In this document: one piece after another, positions 28,703 through 40,505 of the stretch | How the letters are laid out: each line of letters starts with the position of its first letter | Numbering within the stretch: the first letter of the stretch is position 1 | Assembly: GCF_024055665.1 (NCBI RefSeq) | Contig: NZ_JAMXMC010000004.1 | Coordinates: forward strand, 1 to 64,000 | Direction of reading: 5' to 3' | Source of the DNA: Ideonella oryzae | Lineage (GTDB): Bacteria > Pseudomonadota > Gammaproteobacteria > Burkholderiales > Burkholderiaceae_C | Length of the DNA stretch: 64,000 nt | Program-made: the position numbers and the translations under genes | The notes under the pieces: model-generated | The model's input: the letters and a program-made list of their open reading frames with translations, nothing else | The model's database searches: none | What the model was told of the DNA's origin: nothing

Positions 28703-31700
28703 CCGACACCGGCTGCGGCGTGCGCAGTTCCTGGGCGAACAGGCTGATGCGGAGTTCCTCCAACTGCCAGCGGAAGTCGTCCAGCCGGCTGTCGGCCTGC
28801 CCCTTCAGATCCGCCAGACGGCGCTGGTAGCGCTGCTCCAGCGGGCGCAGCTCGGCCAGGCGCTGGCCGTCGCGCGCGGGGTCGGCCCGCAGCTTGTCCA
28901 GCCGCATCACGATGCCCTTGAGGTAGCGCGGGAAGTGCTGCAACTGCGCATAGGGCGTGAGCGCCACGAAGCGCTTGGGCACCAGGCGCTGCAGCTGGGC
29001 GGTGATGTCGTCGGCCACGTCCTTGGGCGGCCGCGCGTCCTTGAGCTTGCGCGCGGCGGCGGCGTACTCGGCCAGCACGGTGCCGGCCAGGCGGGCCACC
29101 TCCTGGGCGATCAGGTTCAGGCGGCTGCGCCCTTCCTCGATGCGGCGCTCGAAAGCCGGCTTGTCCTGCGGCAGCGGATCGGCCAGGAAGGCCTTGTCCA
29201 GCGCCACGTCGATGATCTGGGCCTTGAGCTCCTCGGCCGTGCCCAGGGGCATGTAGGCCACCGCCATCCTGGTGAGGTCGGGGATGTTCTTCTCGAGGTA
29301 CTTCAGCGGCTCGCGGATCTGCAGCGCCACCAGACGGCGCAGGCCGCCGCGGTGCCTGGCCGCGGCCACGTCCGGTTCGTCGAAGACCTCGATCTCGACA
29401 TGCGCGCCCTTGTCGATCAGCGCCGGAAAGCCGATCAGCGTCTGGCCGGCCTTGCGGATTTCCATGAGCTCGGGCAGCTCGCCGAAGGTCCAGGCGGTGT
29501 GCTGCTGCACCGGGGTGTCGGCCGGCGCGGGCGCAGCGGCCTTGACCACCGCCACAGCCGCCTGGCCGCCCGAGGGCGTGCGGATCATCTTCGGCTGCGG
29601 GGCAGGTTCCGGGCCGGCCTGCAGCTTCAGCGCGGCCAGGGCCTGGAAGGCCGAGCGCGCCTGCCCGCCCAGCTCGGCCTTGAGAGTGGCCAGTTGGCGG
29701 CCCAGGCCCAGCTGGCGGCCGTACTCGTCCACCACGCGGAAGTTCATGAACAGGTGGGGCGGCAACTGCTCGAGCTTGAAGTCGTTGCGCTGGATGGCCA
29801 GCTGGGTGCGCTCGCGCACGGCCTTGAGCAGCGCGTCCACCAGGGCCCCCTGGGCAAAGGGTGCGGTGGCGCAGAACTCGGCCACGAACTCGGGCAGCGG
29901 CACCAGGCGGGAGCGTGGCCGCTGGTGCAGGCTCTTGACCAGGGCCATCACCTTGGCCTCCAGCATGCCGGGCACCAGCCATTCGCAGCGTTCCTCGCTG
30001 ACCTGGTTGAGCGCGTAGATGGGCACGGTGACGGTGACGCCGTCCTTGGGGTCGCCGGGCTGGTGCAGGTAGCTGGCCGCGCAGTCCACCCCGCCCAGAC
30101 GCACCGTGCGGGGGAAGGCGCTGGTGGTCACGCCGGCGGCCTCGTGGCGCATCAGCTCCTCGCGGCTGAGCATCAGCAGCTTGGGGTTGTCGCAGCTGGC
30201 CTCGCGGTACCAACGCTCGAAGGTGGCGCCGCTGACCACCTCGGCGCCCACCTGCTGGTCGTAGAAGGCGTGGATCAGCTCCTCGTCCACCAGCACGTCC
30301 TGGCGGCGCGACTTGTGTTCCAGCTCCTCCACCTGGGCGATCATCTTGCGGTTGTGGGCAATGAAAGGCAGGCGGCTGTCCCACTCGCCATTGACCAGGG
30401 CCTCGCGGATGAAGATCTCGCGCGCAGTCTTGGGGTCCACCCGGCCGAAGTTCACCTTGCGCTGGTGGTAGATGACGATGCCGTAGAGCGTGGCGCGCTC
30501 CAGTGCGACGACCTCGGCAGCCTTCTTCTCCCAGTGCGGCTCCAGCAGTTGCTTCTTGAGCAGGTGGCCGGCGATGCGCTCGATCCATTGCGGCTCGATC
30601 GCGGCCAGGCCGCGGCCGAACAGGCGGGTGGTGTCCACCAGTTCGGCGGCCACCAGCCAGCGGCCCGGCTTCTTGGACAGGTGGGCGCCCGGGTGGCGCC
30701 AGAACTTGATGCCGCGCGCACCCAGGTACCAGTCCTCGTCGTCGGACTTGCAGCCCACGTTGCCCAGCAGGCCGGCCAGCATGGCCATGTGGACCTGCTC
30801 GTAGGTGGCAGGGCTCTGGTTCAGGCGCCAACCGTGTTCGGCCACCACGGTGTGCAGCTGGCTGTGGATGTCGCGCCACTCGCGCACACGGCGCGGGTTG
30901 ACGAAGCTCTCGCGCAGCCGGGCTTCCTGCTGGCGGTTGCTGAGCTTGTGGCTGTCGGTCTTCTGGCCGGCCGCCCCCCCCTGTGCCCCATGCCCGTGCT
31001 GGCCGCGGCCTTCCTCGATCCACTGCCAGAGCTTGAGGTAGCCCATGAACTCCGACTTCTCGTCGTCGAACTTCTTGTGCTTCTCGTCGGCGGCCTGTTG
31101 CTGTTCCAGCGGGCGGTCGCGCACGTCCTGCCCGGACAGGGCCGAGGCGATGATCAGCACTTCGCTCAGGCTCTGGCGGTCGCGCGCCTCCAGGATCATG
31201 CGGCCCACGCGCGGGTCCAGCGGCAGCTTGGACAGCTCCTGGCCGATGGCGGTGAGCTCGTTGGCCTCGTCCACCGCGCCCAGCTCGCCCAGCAGGGCGT
31301 AGCCATCGGCAATGGCCTTGCGCGGCGGCTCTTCGAGGAAGGGGAAGTCCTCCACCGCGCCCAGGTGCAGCGACTTCATGCGCAGGATCACCCCGGCCAG
31401 CGAGGAGCGCAGGATCTCGGGGTCGGTGAAGCGCGGCCGGCCCTGGAAGTCCTTCTCGTCGTAGAGCCGGATGCAGATGCCGTTGGCCACGCGGCCACAG
31501 CGGCCCGCGCGCTGGTTGGCCGCGGCCTGGCTGATGGACTCGATCTGCAGCTGCTCGACCTTGTTGCGGTAGCTGTAGCGCTTGACGCGCGCCAGGCCGC
31601 TGTCGACCACGTAGCGGATGCCGGGCACGGTCAGCGAGGTCTCGGCCACGTTGGTGGCCAGCACGATGCGCCGGCCATTGCCCGGGCTGAAGACCCGGTC

Positions 31701-32642
31701 CTGCTCGGCCTGCGAGAGGCGAGCAAACAGCGGCAGGATGTCCGGCTGCGGCCCATGCCGCTGACGCTGAGCCAGGTGCTTGTTCAGGTGGTCGGCCGCC
31801 TCGCGGATCTCGCGCTCGCCGGGCAGGAAGACCAGGATGTCGCCCGGGCCCTCGCGCCAGAGCTCATCCACCGCGTCGGCGATGGCGTCGTTGAGGTCGA
31901 ACTCCTTGCTCTCTTCAAAGGAGCGGTAGCGCTGCTCCACCGGGAAGGTGCGGCCGCTGACGAGGATGATCGGCGCCGGCCCCTTGGCCGAGGCGAAATG
32001 CTGCGCAAAGCGGTCGGCATCGATCGTCGCCGAGGTGACGATGATCTTCAGGTCGGGCCGGCGCGGCAGGATCTGACGCAGGTAGCCCAGCAGGAAGTCG
32101 ATGTTCAGGCTGCGCTCGTGGGCCTCGTCGATGATGATCGTGTCGTAGGCCTTGAGCAGCGGATCGGTCTGGGTCTCCGCCAGCAGGATGCCGTCGGTCA
32201 TCAGCTTGACGCTGGCGCCGGGCTGCAGCCGGTCGTTGAAGCGGACCTTGTAACCCACCACCTCGCCCAGCGGCGAGTTGAGCTCCTCGGCAATGCGCTT
32301 GGCCACCGAACTGGCAGCAATCCGCCGCGGCTGGGTGTGGCCGATCAGGCCCTGCCCGCCAGCGCCCAGGCCGCGGCCCAGGGCCAGCGCGATCTTGGGC
32401 AGCTGGGTGGTCTTGCCCGAGCCGGTCTCGCCGCAGACGATCACCACCTGGTGGGCCTGCAGGGCCTGGGCGATCTCCTCGCGCCGGCCGGAGACAGGCA
32501 GCGACTCAGGGAAGGTGATGGGCGGTACCGGCGTGGCGGGCCGTGGCGCACGCGGCGCCCCCGCGGATCGGGGCGGCCGGGGAGCGCGCGGGGCGGCGGC
32601 AGGCGCCGCGGGGGGACGGGTGCGGGAGGCGGAATCGGTCAC
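28662..32642 (-). CDS. hrpA: ATP-dependent RNA helicase HrpA
   Basis: A 1326-residue DEAH-box helicase. It has Walker A CGETGSGKTTQLPK, HTQPRRIAA, the Walker B DEAH box in IIIDEAHERSLNIDFLL, SATIDADRF, the helicase C part with TNVAETSLTVPGIRYVVDSG and QRAGRCGRV. HA2/OB-fold domains and the long C-terminal DUF3418 region follow. HrpA rescues stalled ribosomes in E. coli. The N terminus has a Pro/Ala/Arg-rich tail of about 45 residues. I chose GTG at 32642; a TTG at 32708 would extend it but overlaps the argA promoter region. The gene is divergent from argA. Confidence 0.95.
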   Translation of the reverse strand: MTDSASRTRPPAAPAAAPRAPRPPRSAGAPRAPRPATPVPPITFPESLPVSGRREEIAQALQAHQVVIVCGETGSGKTTQLPKIALALGRGLGAGGQGLIGHTQPRRIAASSVAKRIAEELNSPLGEVVGYKVRFNDRLQPGASVKLMTDGILLAETQTDPLLKAYDTIIIDEAHERSLNIDFLLGYLRQILPRRPDLKIIVTSATIDADRFAQHFASAKGPAPIILVSGRTFPVEQRYRSFEESKEFDLNDAIADAVDELWREGPGDILVFLPGEREIREAADHLNKHLAQRQRHGPQPDILPLFARLSQAEQDRVFSPGNGRRIVLATNVAETSLTVPGIRYVVDSGLARVKRYSYRNKVEQLQIESISQAAANQRAGRCGRVANGICIRLYDEKDFQGRPRFTDPEILRSSLAGVILRMKSLHLGAVEDFPFLEEPPRKAIADGYALLGELGAVDEANELTAIGQELSKLPLDPRVGRMILEARDRQSLSEVLIIASALSGQDVRDRPLEQQQAADEKHKKFDDEKSEFMGYLKLWQWIEEGRGQHGHGAQGGAAGQKTDSHKLSNRQQEARLRESFVNPRRVREWRDIHSQLHTVVAEHGWRLNQSPATYEQVHMAMLAGLLGNVGCKSDDEDWYLGARGIKFWRHPGAHLSKKPGRWLVAAELVDTTRLFGRGLAAIEPQWIERIAGHLLKKQLLEPHWEKKAAEVVALERATLYGIVIYHQRKVNFGRVDPKTAREIFIREALVNGEWDSRLPFIAHNRKMIAQVEELEHKSRRQDVLVDEELIHAFYDQQVGAEVVSGATFERWYREASCDNPKLLMLSREELMRHEAAGVTTSAFPRTVRLGGVDCAASYLHQPGDPKDGVTVTVPIYALNQVSEERCEWLVPGMLEAKVMALVKSLHQRPRSRLVPLPEFVAEFCATAPFAQGALVDALLKAVRERTQLAIQRNDFKLEQLPPHLFMNFRVVDEYGRQLGLGRQLATLKAELGGQARSAFQALAALKLQAGPEPAPQPKMIRTPSGGQAAVAVVKAAAPAPADTPVQQHTAWTFGELPELMEIRKAGQTLIGFPALIDKGAHVEIEVFDEPDVAAARHRGGLRRLVALQIREPLKYLEKNIPDLTRMAVAYMPLGTAEELKAQIIDVALDKAFLADPLPQDKPAFERRIEEGRSRLNLIAQEVARLAGTVLAEYAAAARKLKDARPPKDVADDITAQLQRLVPKRFVALTPYAQLQHFPRYLKGIVMRLDKLRADPARDGQRLAELRPLEQRYQRRLADLKGQADSRLDDFRWQLEELRISLFAQELRTPQPVSVKRLEKTWAQLSS

Positions 32643-32719
32643 AGGGCGGGGATTATCGGTGCTGGACCTGCGCCACGCCGTCCGCGGGGCCTCGGGGGTA
32701 CGGCACAATTCCGTTCACC

Positions 32720-34060
32720 ATGGACCTTGTCTTCCCCCATACCTTTGTCCCCTGGTTTCGCTCGGTGGCGCCGCACATCCACGCCTACCGAGGCAAGACC
32801 TTCGTGATCGGCATCACCGGCGAGCTGATTGCCGCGGGACGGCTGAACGCCTTCGTGCAGGACATTTCCATCCTGCACGCGATGGGGGTGCATCTGGTGC
32901 TGGTGCATGGTTTCCGCCCGCAGGTGAATGAACAACTGCAGGCCAAGGGCCATGCCTCGGTGTTTTCGCATGGCATGCGGGTCACCGACCCGGTGGCGCT
33001 GGATTGCGCCCAGGAGGCCGCCGGGCAGCTGCGGTTTGAAATCGAGGCGGCGTTTTCCCAAGGCCTGCCCAACACCCCGATGGCCAATTCCACGGTGCGG
33101 GTGATTTCCGGCAATTTCCTCACCGCGCGGCCCGTGGGCATCGTCGATGGCGTGGATTTCATGCACAGCGGCGTCGTGCGCAAGGTGGATGCCACCGCCA
33201 TCCGCCGGGCCATGGACATCGGCGCCCTCGTGATGCTCTCGCCGTTCGGTTTTTCGCCCACGGGAGAGGCCTTCAACCTCTCGATGGAAGACGTGGCCAC
33301 CGAGGTGGCCATTGCCCTGGGGGCGGACAAACTGCTGTTCATGACGGAGATCCCGGGCATCCGGGAATCCCAGGATGATCCGGACAGCCCGGTCGACACC
33401 GAAATTGCACTGCCCGACGCGCAGCGTCTGCTGGCCTCGCTGCCACGCCCCATGCAGCCCACCGACCCCGGCTTCTACCTGCAATATTGCGTGCGGGCCT
33501 GCCGGGGCGGCGTGGAGCGTTCCCACATTCTTCCGTTCGCCATGGATGGCGCCCTGCTGATGGAGGTTTTCACCCACGACGGCATCGGCACCATGGTCGT
33601 GGATGAAAAACTGGAGAGCCTGCGGGAAGCGTCCTCGGATGACGTGGGGGGTATCCTGAAGCTGATCGAGCCCTACGAAATGGATGGCACGCTGGTCAAG
33701 CGCAGCCGCACCGAAATCGAGCGGGATATCGCCAACTACACCGTGATTGAGCACGACGGCGTGATCTTCGGTTGCGCGGCGCTCTACCCCTATCCGGAAG
33801 CCAGGACCGGCGAGATGGCCGCGGTGACAGTGTCCCCGCAGGTGCAAGGTCAAGGCGACGGTGACAAGATCGTCAAGCGCATTGAGCAGCGCGCCCGCGC
33901 CATGGGGCTGGACAGCATCTTCGTGCTGACCACCCGCACCATGCACTGGTTCATCAAGCGCGGCTTCGTGCAGGTCAATCCCGAGTGGCTGCCCGAGGCC
34001 CGCAAGCGCAAATACAACTGGGACCGGCGCTCACAGGTTCTGGTCAAAAAACTCGGTTGA
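32720..34060 (+). CDS. argA: Amino-acid N-acetyltransferase (N-acetylglutamate synthase)
   Basis: A 446-residue ArgA that makes N-acetylglutamate from glutamate and acetyl-CoA, the first arginine step. Residues 1 to about 290 are an amino-acid-kinase-like domain ([63 protein letters not shown]). The C-terminal GNAT domain includes [19 protein letters not shown] and [29 protein letters not shown]. The start ATG is followed by [20 protein letters not shown], the usual N terminus. It is followed by yggX after 38 bases. Confidence 0.94.
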   Translation: MDLVFPHTFVPWFRSVAPHIHAYRGKTFVIGITGELIAAGRLNAFVQDISILHAMGVHLVLVHGFRPQVNEQLQAKGHASVFSHGMRVTDPVALDCAQEAAGQLRFEIEAAFSQGLPNTPMANSTVRVISGNFLTARPVGIVDGVDFMHSGVVRKVDATAIRRAMDIGALVMLSPFGFSPTGEAFNLSMEDVATEVAIALGADKLLFMTEIPGIRESQDDPDSPVDTEIALPDAQRLLASLPRPMQPTDPGFYLQYCVRACRGGVERSHILPFAMDGALLMEVFTHDGIGTMVVDEKLESLREASSDDVGGILKLIEPYEMDGTLVKRSRTEIERDIANYTVIEHDGVIFGCAALYPYPEARTGEMAAVTVSPQVQGQGDGDKIVKRIEQRARAMGLDSIFVLTTRTMHWFIKRGFVQVNPEWLPEARKRKYNWDRRSQVLVKKLG

Positions 34061-34098
34061 AACCGGGTCCCCTCATTCTTTCTGGAGCCTTATCCAAC

Positions 34099-34371
34099 AT
34101 GGCACGCACCATCCACTGTACCTACCTGAACAAGGACGCCGAGGGCCTGGACTTCGCGCCCTATCCCGGCGAACTGGGCAAGCGGATCTACGACAACATC
34201 AGCAAGGAAGCCTTCGAGCTGTGGAAGCGTCACCAGACCATGCTGGTGAACGAAAATCGCCTGAATCTGGCCGATGCCCGCGCCCGTCAGTATCTGGCCC
34301 GGCAGATGGAGCAATTCCTGTTTTCCGGCTCGGCGGACCAACCCACCGGCTTTGTGCCCCCGGCGGCCTGA
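34099..34371 (+). CDS. yggX: Oxidative damage protection / Fe(II)-trafficking protein YggX
   Basis: A 90-residue small cytoplasmic protein. [32 protein letters not shown] and the conserved [33 protein letters not shown] are diagnostic. It helps protect iron-sulfur clusters from oxidants. The single Cys near the N terminus is the one conserved in the family. It follows argA with 38 bases between, and GGAG lies 11 bases before the ATG. Confidence 0.95.
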   Translation: MARTIHCTYLNKDAEGLDFAPYPGELGKRIYDNISKEAFELWKRHQTMLVNENRLNLADARARQYLARQMEQFLFSGSADQPTGFVPPAA

Positions 34372-34533
34372 GTTCAGGGGAACTTCGGCCACCCGATCGG
34401 TTCTCCTGATTTCAAGAGACTGTAAATAGGGGAGACTGGTAGCAATCGATAACCAGTGTCGATTGAAATCCCGGAAAAACCTCGGTTATCATCCAATCGC
34501 TCTCCCCGAGCCCTCAAGATTGGAGATAACCCG
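34372..34533. promoter_or_regulatory. AT-richer leader/promoter region of the H-NS gene
   Basis: The stretch includes the inverted repeat CAATCGA/TCGATTG (34443-34449 and 34459-34465) and an overlapping longer pair GATAACC/GGTTATC (34448-34454 and 34484-34490), which can form alternative hairpins. It is locally AT-richer than its surroundings, compatible with autoregulation by H-NS. No -35/-10 pair is certain. Confidence 0.35.
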
Positions 34534-34839
34534 ATGACGAACATTCAAGAACTGCTGGCCCAGAAGGCCGCGCTCGAAAAGCAGATTGCGGAGGCCCAGC
34601 GTGCCGCCCGTGCAGATGCGATTGCCAAGGTGAAGTCGCTGATGGCCGAATATGGCCTGACCGCCGCTGATCTGGCCGGCCGTGCACCGACAGCCCCCAA
34701 GGCCGAAGGCACCAAGAAAGTGGCAGCGAAGTACCGCGATCCGGCCACCAGCCAGACCTGGACCGGCCGTGGCCTGAAGCCCAAGTGGCTGCAAGCCGCT
34801 CTGGCCGAAGGCAAGTCGCTGAGCGATTTCGCCATCTGA
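34534..34839 (+). CDS. H-NS-family nucleoid protein
   Basis: A 101-residue H-NS-like histone. An N-terminal coiled-coil (IQELLAQKAALEKQIAEAQRAARADAIAKVKSLM) mediates dimerisation, followed by a Pro/Ala/Lys linker and the C-terminal DNA-binding core YRDPATSQTWTGRGLKPKWLQAAL, which matches the T-W-(S/T)-G-(R/K)-G-(R/L)-(K/T)-P-K-W motif of the family. It silences AT-rich, acquired DNA such as the cassette region at the left end of this window. Monocistronic: a strong terminator follows. The ATG chosen follows GGAGATAACCCG. Confidence 0.92.
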   Translation: MTNIQELLAQKAALEKQIAEAQRAARADAIAKVKSLMAEYGLTAADLAGRAPTAPKAEGTKKVAAKYRDPATSQTWTGRGLKPKWLQAALAEGKSLSDFAI

Positions 34840-34964
34840 TCGTCATTTCCCAGCATCCGAGGCCCATGGGCCGGATCTGAGCAACACGGCAACGTACGGG
34901 GGACGCCGACAGGCGGTGCAAGCCGGAAACGATCCGAACCTCGCTTCTTACGATGCTTTCTCCG

Positions 34965-34992
34965 AAGGGGCAGTTCCGACTGCCCCTTTTTT
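34965..34992 (+). terminator. Rho-independent terminator of the H-NS gene
   Basis: AAGGGGCAG, loop TTCCGA, CTGCCCCTT, then TTTT: a strong stem with a T tract, ending 45 bases before dnaG. Confidence 0.9.
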
Positions 34993-35036
34993 GCGTCTGA
35001 ACAGGCCCCACGCTCCGGCTGCACTAGACTGACGCC

Positions 35037-36923
35037 GTGATTCCCCACGGCTTTATCCAGGAACTGCTGTCCCGCGTCGACATCGTCGATGTGGTGGGCC
35101 GCCATGTCGAGCTCAAGAAGGCCGGCATCAACCACAAGGGCCTGTGCCCTTTCCACGGCGAGAAGTCGCCCAGCTTCATCGTCAGCCCCACACGGCAGAC
35201 CTACCACTGCTTCGGCTGCGGCGTCCATGGCGATGCCATCCGCTTCCTGACCGAGTTGCATGGCATGAGCTTCGTCGAGGCGGTGCAGGATCTGGCCCAG
35301 CAGGTGGGCCTGCAGGTGCCCGAGGACGAGCGCAGTGCGGCGGAGCAGGCGGCCGCGGCCGAACAGCGCCAGCGTCAGCGGACCCTCAGTGAGGTGCTGG
35401 AGCGCGCCGCCCAGCACTATCGCCAGCATCTGAAGAGCTCGCAGCGGGCCATTGCCTACCTCAAGGGTCGCGGACTGAGCGGCGAGATTGCCCATCGTTT
35501 CGGCCTGGGCTATGCGCCAGACGGCTGGCACGGGCTGGCCAGCGCGTTTGCGCACTATGACGACCCGCTGCTGGTCGAATCCGGGCTGGTGATCCTGCAG
35601 GGGGAAGCCGGCGAGGAGCAGCGCCGCTACGACCGCTTCCGCGACCGCATCATGTTCCCCATCCGCAACGTCAAGGGCGAGACCATCGCCTTTGGCGGCC
35701 GGGTGCTAGACAAGGGCGAGCCCAAGTACCTGAACTCACCGGAAACCCCGGTGTTCGTGAAGGGGCGAGAACTCTATGGGCTGTACGAGGCCCGCAGCGG
35801 ACTGCGGGACAAGGGCTACGCCCTGGTGACCGAGGGCTACATGGACGTGGTGGCCCTGGCCCAACTCGGCTTCCCGAACGCCGTGGCCACCTTGGGCACC
35901 GCCTGCACGGCCGACCATGTGCACAAGCTGCTGCGCTTCACCGAGCAGGTGGTGTTCAGCTTCGACGGCGATGCCGCTGGCCGCCGGGCAGCCGGCCGGG
36001 CTCTGGAGGCTGCCTTGCCCCACGCCAGCGACACCCGCAGCTTCCGTTTCCTCTTCCTGCCGCCGGAACACGATCCGGACAGCTATGTGCGCGCCTTTGG
36101 GCCCGAAGCCTTTGAGGGTCAGGTGCGCGACGCCGTGCCGCTGTCGCGCCAGTTGCTGGAGCACGCGGCGGCGGAGTGCGATCTGAACACGGCCGAGGGG
36201 CGTGCCCGCATGCTGGCCCAGGCCCGCCCCCTCTGGCTGGCCTTGCCGGAGGGCGCACTCAAGTCTCAGTTGCTGGGCGAACTGGCCCGGGCCGGCGGAC
36301 TGCCCGTGGATGAGCTCGCAAGACTGTGGCAGGACGGAGGCGCCCGCCAGCGCCAGGGCGCCGCCCCCAACCCCGGCCCGACGGACGGTGCGACACCGGA
36401 GCGAGCGCCTTTCCGGCGCGGTGGCCGCTTTGGGCGGGAGGCCTCGACCGCCGGCAACGCCAGAAGCTTTGGCGGACGGCGTCAGCCCCCGAAGCGCCCG
36501 GAGGACCGCGCACTGCAGATGCTGTTTGGCCAGCCGGCCTGGTGGCTGGACCTGCCCACCCACGAGCAGGACCTGCTGCATGCCCTGCCGCCCCCCCATG
36601 GGCCGCTGGTGGCCTGGCTGGAACGTGACCTTGCAGAGCACGGCCCCCGCGCGTGGGCGGTCCTGCGGGAAGTGCTGGCCCAGGATCCGGCTTTCGACGA
36701 CACCGCCCGCGCGATCGCCGACGGCGATGCCGACCCGGGCGCCACGCCCGAAGACCTGCGTCGCGCCTTGGACGTGCTGGTGGAGCGTGAGCTGGCCCGG
36801 GAAATGCAAACCCTGCTGTCCGAGGCCGCCCAGCACCCTGATCTGCTCAGCCGGTACCGAGAGCTGGATCGCCAATGGCGCGAGGTCAAACTCCGTCTGA
36901 GCCAGGCGGCCACGACCAGCTGA
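35037..36923 (+). CDS. dnaG: DNA primase
   Basis: A 628-residue primase synthesising RNA primers at the replication fork. The CHC2 zinc finger is CPFHGEKSPSF ... YHCFGCG (residues 38-64), followed by the RNA-polymerase core with FRDRIMFPIRNVKGETIAFGGRVL, and the TOPRIM acidic residues in VTEGYMDVVAL and FSFDGDAAGRRAA. A linker of about 75 residues rich in Gly, Arg and Pro separates the core from the helical DnaB-binding C-terminal domain. GTG start; no ATG fits the conserved N terminus IPHGFIQELLSRVDIVDVV. It precedes rpoD as in the classic macromolecular-synthesis operon, without rpsU between. Confidence 0.95.
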   Translation: MIPHGFIQELLSRVDIVDVVGRHVELKKAGINHKGLCPFHGEKSPSFIVSPTRQTYHCFGCGVHGDAIRFLTELHGMSFVEAVQDLAQQVGLQVPEDERSAAEQAAAAEQRQRQRTLSEVLERAAQHYRQHLKSSQRAIAYLKGRGLSGEIAHRFGLGYAPDGWHGLASAFAHYDDPLLVESGLVILQGEAGEEQRRYDRFRDRIMFPIRNVKGETIAFGGRVLDKGEPKYLNSPETPVFVKGRELYGLYEARSGLRDKGYALVTEGYMDVVALAQLGFPNAVATLGTACTADHVHKLLRFTEQVVFSFDGDAAGRRAAGRALEAALPHASDTRSFRFLFLPPEHDPDSYVRAFGPEAFEGQVRDAVPLSRQLLEHAAAECDLNTAEGRARMLAQARPLWLALPEGALKSQLLGELARAGGLPVDELARLWQDGGARQRQGAAPNPGPTDGATPERAPFRRGGRFGREASTAGNARSFGGRRQPPKRPEDRALQMLFGQPAWWLDLPTHEQDLLHALPPPHGPLVAWLERDLAEHGPRAWAVLREVLAQDPAFDDTARAIADGDADPGATPEDLRRALDVLVERELAREMQTLLSEAAQHPDLLSRYRELDRQWREVKLRLSQAATTS

Positions 36924-37229
36924 ATCCACCCGAAGCCGGAATGGATTTGCCGGAGCAATGGGTATAATCCGAAAATTATCCTCGGCAAGAGGGACAGCAG
37001 CACCTCCGGTCCAGGCCGCCCGCGTCACGGGTTCCAATTTGGCCTAACTCTCCCGCAAGGGCTGCAATCGATCAGCGTCCCCGCGATCTTGCCTGTTCGG
37101 CTGGCGCCCCCATCTGGGTGGGTGCCCTTGCCTGCGCACGCCCTGCTGCTGCTCACTTTCGAATGAGTTCGCTTTGTCGTGCCGGGTGAATCGCCGGACC
37201 CGAGTCCGATTCATTCCTCAAGGATTTGC
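36924..37229. promoter_or_regulatory. dnaG-rpoD intergenic region with putative rpoD promoter
   Basis: The 306-base gap contains TATAAT at 36963-36968, a perfect -10 hexamer in this GC-rich DNA, although no good -35 sits at 17 bp (TTGCCG is only 10 bases upstream). A GGCGCCC/GGGTGCC hairpin lies around 37103-37127. AAGGA (37220-37224) is the ribosome-binding site of rpoD. No gene is supported here. Confidence 0.4.
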
Positions 37230-39470
<2,241 letters not shown>

Positions 39471-39485
39471 CCGGGGTCTGCACGT

Positions 39486-39516
39486 GTGCCGGGCAGCGCG
39501 CTAAACTGCCCGGCAC
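39486..39516 (+). terminator. Perfect 11-bp hairpin ending exactly at the next start codon
   Basis: GTGCCGGGCAG, loop CGCGCTAAA, CTGCCCGGCAC; the ATG of the cyclase gene follows at once. It may end rpoD transcription (no T tract) or control initiation of the next gene, since it occupies the place of its ribosome-binding site. Confidence 0.5.
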
Positions 39517-40464
39517 ATGGCGACCATCAAGCGCAGAACCGTTCTTTTTGCCGACTTCCGCGGCAGCACGGCCCTGTATGAGGCCCTGGGCAACGCCCAG
39601 GCCAGTTCGGTGGTTTCCGAACTGATGCGCCCGCTGGTGCGCTGCATTCCGGCCTGTGGTGGGCAGCTGGTCAAGACCCTGGGGGACGGCCTGATGGCCG
39701 TCTTTCCCAACAGCCCGGACGCCGTGGTCGCCGCGGTACAGATGCAGGAAGAACTCGAGCGCCGGCCTCCCCGCGCCCTCGATGAGGGCCGCACCGGACG
39801 GCCGCACCTGCAGGTGGCCATTACCGCAGGCGAGGTGGTGGAAATGGGCGGTGACTGTTTTGGCGATGCGGTCAACGTGGCTGCCCGCTTGCTGGAGCAC
39901 GCCGGGGACGGCGAGCTCCTGGTCAGCCGTGACGTCCATGACGAACTGGCCTGGGAGGCCCGTTCCCGCTTCCGTCGCCTGGACCGCGTGCATCTGCGCG
40001 GTCGCAACGAACCGGTGGAGATCTTCCAGTTCAGTCGCCAGACGGGCATGGACACCCAGGTCACCCAGCTCGAGGAGGCGGCCGATCCGGCCGAGGTCCA
40101 GGGTCTGGAGCTGGTCTGGGCCGGAGGCGTGCACACCTACCACCGGGACGAATTGCCTCTGGTGCTGGGACGGGCGGCCGGAGCCAACCTGATCGTCGAC
40201 GATGTCCGCGTCTCCCGCAGTCATGCCCGGATCGAACTCCAGGGGGGAGCCCTGCAGCTCACCGACCTCAGCATCAACGGCACCTTCGTGCGCTTTGCCG
40301 GTGAGGACGAAGTGATCAGCCTGCGCCGTGGCAGTTGCACTCTGCACGGCCGCGGCCAGATCGGCCTGGGAAGCCCTCCCAACGACCCGACCGCACCCGT
40401 GGTGTCCTTCGATCTGCTGAACGTGCCCCCTGAGCGCATCGAGACCCTGCCCCTGTTCAACTGA
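39517..40464 (+). CDS. Class III adenylate/guanylate cyclase with FHA domain
   Basis: A 315-residue cytoplasmic protein. The cyclase domain (1 to about 180) carries the first metal Asp in [13 protein letters not shown], the second in [11 protein letters not shown] and the transition-state residues in [18 protein letters not shown], so catalysis is plausible. The FHA domain (about 205-290) has [24 protein letters not shown] and LSINGTFV, the phosphothreonine-binding loops. The product (cAMP or cGMP) is undetermined. No Shine-Dalgarno can be seen because an 11-bp hairpin abuts the ATG, and the domain begins almost at residue 8, so a later start is unlikely. Confidence 0.85.
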   Translation: MATIKRRTVLFADFRGSTALYEALGNAQASSVVSELMRPLVRCIPACGGQLVKTLGDGLMAVFPNSPDAVVAAVQMQEELERRPPRALDEGRTGRPHLQVAITAGEVVEMGGDCFGDAVNVAARLLEHAGDGELLVSRDVHDELAWEARSRFRRLDRVHLRGRNEPVEIFQFSRQTGMDTQVTQLEEAADPAEVQGLELVWAGGVHTYHRDELPLVLGRAAGANLIVDDVRVSRSHARIELQGGALQLTDLSINGTFVRFAGEDEVISLRRGSCTLHGRGQIGLGSPPNDPTAPVVSFDLLNVPPERIETLPLFN

Positions 40465-40505
40465 CCGGGCCGCCCTGCTTCAGGACGGCCGATGACCGCC
40501 CCGCC

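Noticed and set aside
28935..32807. Very long plus-strand open frame opposite hrpA (1290 residues)
   Set aside because: Antisense shadow of a conserved DEAH helicase in high-GC DNA; biased composition and no domain.
36947..36968. Standard sigma-70 promoter from TTGCCG and TATAAT before rpoD
   Set aside because: The spacer is only about 10 bases, too short for a -35/-10 pair; only the -10 is worth noting.
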